In this document: positions 61,800-64,000 of the stretch, in pieces
Layout: each line of letters begins with the position of its first letter
Numbering within the stretch: the first letter of the stretch is position 1
Source: JAOPZW01 sp036379935
Lineage (GTDB): Bacteria; Actinomycetota; Thermoleophilia; Solirubrobacterales; Solirubrobacteraceae
Reading direction: 5' to 3'
NCBI GenBank assembly: GCA_036379935.1
Contig: DASVFT010000166.1
Location: 3,804-67,803 of the forward strand
DNA: 64,000 nt
The notes under the pieces: generated by a model
Told to the model about the DNA's origin: nothing
Databases searched by the model: none
Seen by the model: only the letters and a program-made list of their open reading frames with translations
Position numbers and translations under genes: made by a program

Positions 61800-63032
61800 A
61801 TGGCGACATCGCCCCCCCGTTCCGCCGTCACCGCCGAGGACGTGCAGCGCGCGCGGGGCGCCATCGCGGATGTGGTCAAGCACACGCCTGTCCTGCCGTC
61901 GCTGACCCTGTCACAGCAGCTCGGCGCCGACATCGCCCTCAAGGCCGAGAGCCTGCAGCGCACGGGCTCGTTCAAGATCCGCGGCGCGCTCAACAAGCTG
62001 GCCGCGCTCGGCGAGGGCTGCGCTCGCGGCGTCACCGCGGGGAGCGCGGGCAACCACGGCTGGGCGCTGGCACAGGCGGCCCGCGCGCGCGGCGTGGCGT
62101 GCGAGGTCTTCATGCCGGTCGAGGCGGCGCTGTCCAAGGTCGACGGGTGCAACACGCTGGGGGCCACCGTTCACATCGGCGGCAACTCGGTGGACGACTG
62201 CGTGGCCGCGGCCCGCGAGCGCGCCGAGGAGGCCGGGATGGCCTTCGTGCACCCGTTCGACGACCCCGACATCGTCGCCGGCCAGGGCACGCTCGGGCTC
62301 GAGCTGCTCGAGGACGTCGACGACGTGGCCAAGGTCGTGGTCCCCGTGGGGGGCGGTGGCCTGGCCAGCGGCGTGGCCATCGCCATGAAGTCGGCGCGGC
62401 CGGCGATCGAGGTCGTGGGCGTGCAGGTCGATTCCGTGGCCGCCTATCCCGAGTCGCTGCGCCGCGGGGAGCCCGTGGAGGTCCCCGCCGGCCTGACCAT
62501 CGCCGATGGCATTGCGGTCAAGCGGCCAGGTGAGCTCACGCTGAGCCTCATCCGCGAATGGCTCGACGACGTGGTGGTCGTCGAGGAGGACGACGTGGCC
62601 GAGGCGATGGTCATGCTCATGGAGCGGGCCAAGCTCGTGGTCGAGGGTGCCGGAGCCGTGGGCGTCGCCGCTCTGCTCGGCGGCCAGGTCGTCCCGGCCG
62701 CCCAGGGCAGCACCGTGGTCGTGCTCAGCGGCGGCAACGTCGACGCCGGCCTGCTGGCCTCGATCGCCCGCCGCCACGAGAGCGAGGCCGGACGGCGGCT
62801 CGTCGTGCTGACCCGCGTGCCCGACCGGCCGGGCTTCCTGGCGCGGCTCCTGGCGCTGGTGGGCGAGGCAGGAGCCAATCTCGTCGACGTCGAGCACGTG
62901 CGCGAGGGGCTCGACCTGCACGTGCGCGAGACGGCCGTCCAGCTCGTGCTCGAGACGCGCGGGCGCGACCACGCCGAAGAGGTGCTCGGCCGCGTGCGCG
63001 ACGCCGGGTACGAGGCGCGCGTGGTGCGGTAG
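61800..63032 (+). CDS. ilvA: Threonine ammonia-lyase
   Basis: The 410-residue protein has the PLP lysine in RTGSFKIRGALNK, AGSAGNHGWALAQAA, the glycine loop VVPVGGGGLASG and a C-terminal ACT domain (RLVVLTRVPDRPGFLARLLALVGEAGANLVDVEH). It converts threonine to 2-oxobutanoate and ammonia through an enamine intermediate. The single short ACT domain is like the catabolic or tdcB-type bacterial enzymes. ATG 61800 overlaps nothing, but follows the RidA stop by four bases. Confidence 0.94.
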   Translation: MATSPPRSAVTAEDVQRARGAIADVVKHTPVLPSLTLSQQLGADIALKAESLQRTGSFKIRGALNKLAALGEGCARGVTAGSAGNHGWALAQAARARGVACEVFMPVEAALSKVDGCNTLGATVHIGGNSVDDCVAAARERAEEAGMAFVHPFDDPDIVAGQGTLGLELLEDVDDVAKVVVPVGGGGLASGVAIAMKSARPAIEVVGVQVDSVAAYPESLRRGEPVEVPAGLTIADGIAVKRPGELTLSLIREWLDDVVVVEEDDVAEAMVMLMERAKLVVEGAGAVGVAALLGGQVVPAAQGSTVVVLSGGNVDAGLLASIARRHESEAGRRLVVLTRVPDRPGFLARLLALVGEAGANLVDVEHVREGLDLHVRETAVQLVLETRGRDHAEEVLGRVRDAGYEARVVR

Positions 63033-63044
63033 GGAGCGGCGCGG

Positions 63045-64000
63045 CTAGGCGTCCTCGTCGGGGAAGCGCGCTCCGGCTGGGATCACCGCGTCGCCGCTCA
63101 CGTGGGCGTGCAGGCCGACGAGAGCGATCGCGCCGTCGGGCGCGCCGACGGCGGCGCCGCTGCCGATCTCGACCGCGTCGTCGAGGACGGCGCGGACGAC
63201 CTGGGCGCCGGAGCGCACGACCGCGCCCGGCAGCAGGACCGAGTCGCGCACGACCGCATCGCGCTCGATGACCGCGCCGCGGCTGACGACCGATCGCTCG
63301 ACCGTGCCCGCAACCGTCGTGCCGGGTGCCAGCATGCTCCGCGTGACCGATGCTCCGGGGAGGACGCGCGCCGACGCGTGGCGGGCGGGGGCGCGAGTGA
63401 GCACCGGCCAGGCGGGGTCGTCGAGGTCGATCGGCGGGGGCTCCTCGAGCAGCTCCTGGTGGGACTCCCAATAGGCGTCCACGGTGCCGACGTCGCGCCA
63501 GTAGCCCTCGAAGCGCGCCTCGCGCGCCGCGCCCGCGGCGACCAGGCGCGGCAGCAGCTCGTGGCCGAGGTCCTCGAGCTCGTCGTCGCCGCGCGCGGAC
63601 GCGAGCTCCTCGAGCGTCTCGAGCAGTGGGTCGGGCCGGAAGACGAAGACCTCGTTGGCTACTAGGTTGCCCGCCGGGTCCTCGGGCTTGTAGGCGTACT
63701 CGCGCACGGCTCCGTCCTGAACCGTGACCACGCCGTAGCGGCCGGCGTCGTCGGGGTCGACCTCGGTCGTGACCATGGTCACCGCGGCGCCGCTGGACAC
63801 GTGGTCCGCGACCAGCGCACCGTAGTCCTGGACGTAAACGGCGTCGGCGCTGAGGACCACGAGGGCGTCCGGCGCGAACTCGCGGACGAGCGGCGCGTTG
63901 CGCCACAGCGCGTCGGCCGTCCCCTGCTGGAACCCGCTGCGCTCGTCGGTGCCCAGGCGCGGCTGGAGCAGGAGCAGCCCGCCGATGGGCCGGTCGAGAT
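63045..64000 (-). CDS. glgC: Glucose-1-phosphate adenylyltransferase, C-terminal part
   Basis: The frame runs off the window edge, so about 318 C-terminal residues are seen. GFQQGTADALWRNAPLV and VVLSADAVYVQDYGALV belong to the nucleotidyltransferase fold. FEGYWRDVGTVDAYWESHQELL is the GlgC signature (sugar-phosphate binding). The last 100 residues form a left-handed beta-helix (ASVTRSMLAPGTTVAGTVERSVVSRGAVIERDAVVRDSVLLPGAVV). It makes ADP-glucose for glycogen. It ends 13 bases from the convergent ilvA. Confidence 0.92.
   Translation of the reverse strand, partial: LDRPIGGLLLLQPRLGTDERSGFQQGTADALWRNAPLVREFAPDALVVLSADAVYVQDYGALVADHVSSGAAVTMVTTEVDPDDAGRYGVVTVQDGAVREYAYKPEDPAGNLVANEVFVFRPDPLLETLEELASARGDDELEDLGHELLPRLVAAGAAREARFEGYWRDVGTVDAYWESHQELLEEPPPIDLDDPAWPVLTRAPARHASARVLPGASVTRSMLAPGTTVAGTVERSVVSRGAVIERDAVVRDSVLLPGAVVRSGAQVVRAVLDDAVEIGSGAAVGAPDGAIALVGLHAHVSGDAVIPAGARFPDEDA

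Overview
The window is about 64 kb of very GC-rich DNA from a chromosome, densely packed with genes and showing no phage, plasmid or complete insertion-sequence genes. Several features point to an actinobacterium: LexA boxes of the form CGAAC-N4-GTTCG, an ImuB/DUF6504/DnaE2 mutasome, an actinobacterial-style c-di-AMP leader, a class A RNase P RNA with a very GC-rich stem, and a tRNA gene without encoded CCA. A deep-branching class such as Thermoleophilia (Solirubrobacterales) is my best guess. That placement is inference from gene content, not a computed result.

Region 1 (1 to about 27.4 kb) is mostly an organic-nitrogen island. After the end of an erythromycin-esterase-family gene and a stub of a dienelactone-hydrolase-like gene come two separate copies of a split glutamate-synthase-like unit: a class II glutamine amidotransferase, a GXGXG protein and an FMN-binding synthase. 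Copy 1 lies at 0.6-3.5 kb and copy 2 at 21.8-25.0 kb. Around them are an ammonium transporter followed by four tiny membrane-protein genes and GlnT, a second GlnT-like synthetase, a DUF1989-aminomethyltransferase fusion, a flavin reductase, a PhyH dioxygenase, an acyl-CoA dehydrogenase, an APC permease, two tandem sarcosine-oxidase-type FAD enzymes and a GntR regulator. Together this looks like uptake and demethylation or deamination of a methylated amine or amino acid, with nitrogen captured through glutamine and glutamate chemistry. The substrate cannot be read from the sequence. A PucR-type GAF regulator stands divergent to the transporter, and a cation/proton antiporter is coupled to an orphan four-helix-bundle sensor.

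Region 2 (27.4-45 kb) is mixed housekeeping: a secreted CocE/NonD hydrolase, a Phd/PIN toxin-antitoxin pair, tRNA-Leu(GAG), an MFS exporter, Ogt divergent from LexA across an SOS box, a CopG/ParE toxin-antitoxin pair, a D-lactate or glycolate dehydrogenase, RNase P RNA, DUF2461, an LLM-SCP2 fusion and a phosphodiesterase-like protein. At 41.8-48.8 kb sits an SOS mutagenesis locus (imuB, DUF6504 and dnaE2). Both polymerase genes have an SOS box lying directly on or against the start codon.

Region 3 (48.8-64 kb) holds two riboswitches that I recognise by conserved sequence. A c-di-AMP (ydaO/yuaA) element at 49.38-49.53 kb precedes a membrane protein with four 14-residue repeats. A fluoride (crcB) element at 55.40-55.45 kb precedes a small protein with an exact 19-residue repeat, a CPA2 antiporter and a universal stress protein. 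The aptamer's 3' strand can alternatively pair with the Shine-Dalgarno of the repeat protein, which gives a readable translational switch. The rest is a cytochrome c, a CMD-family protein with an HxlR regulator, a cysteine-free S4 paralogue, an acyl-CoA ligase, housekeeping glnA, a YyaL-type thioredoxin-domain protein, a secreted TAP-like hydrolase, RidA, threonine ammonia-lyase and the 3' part of glgC.
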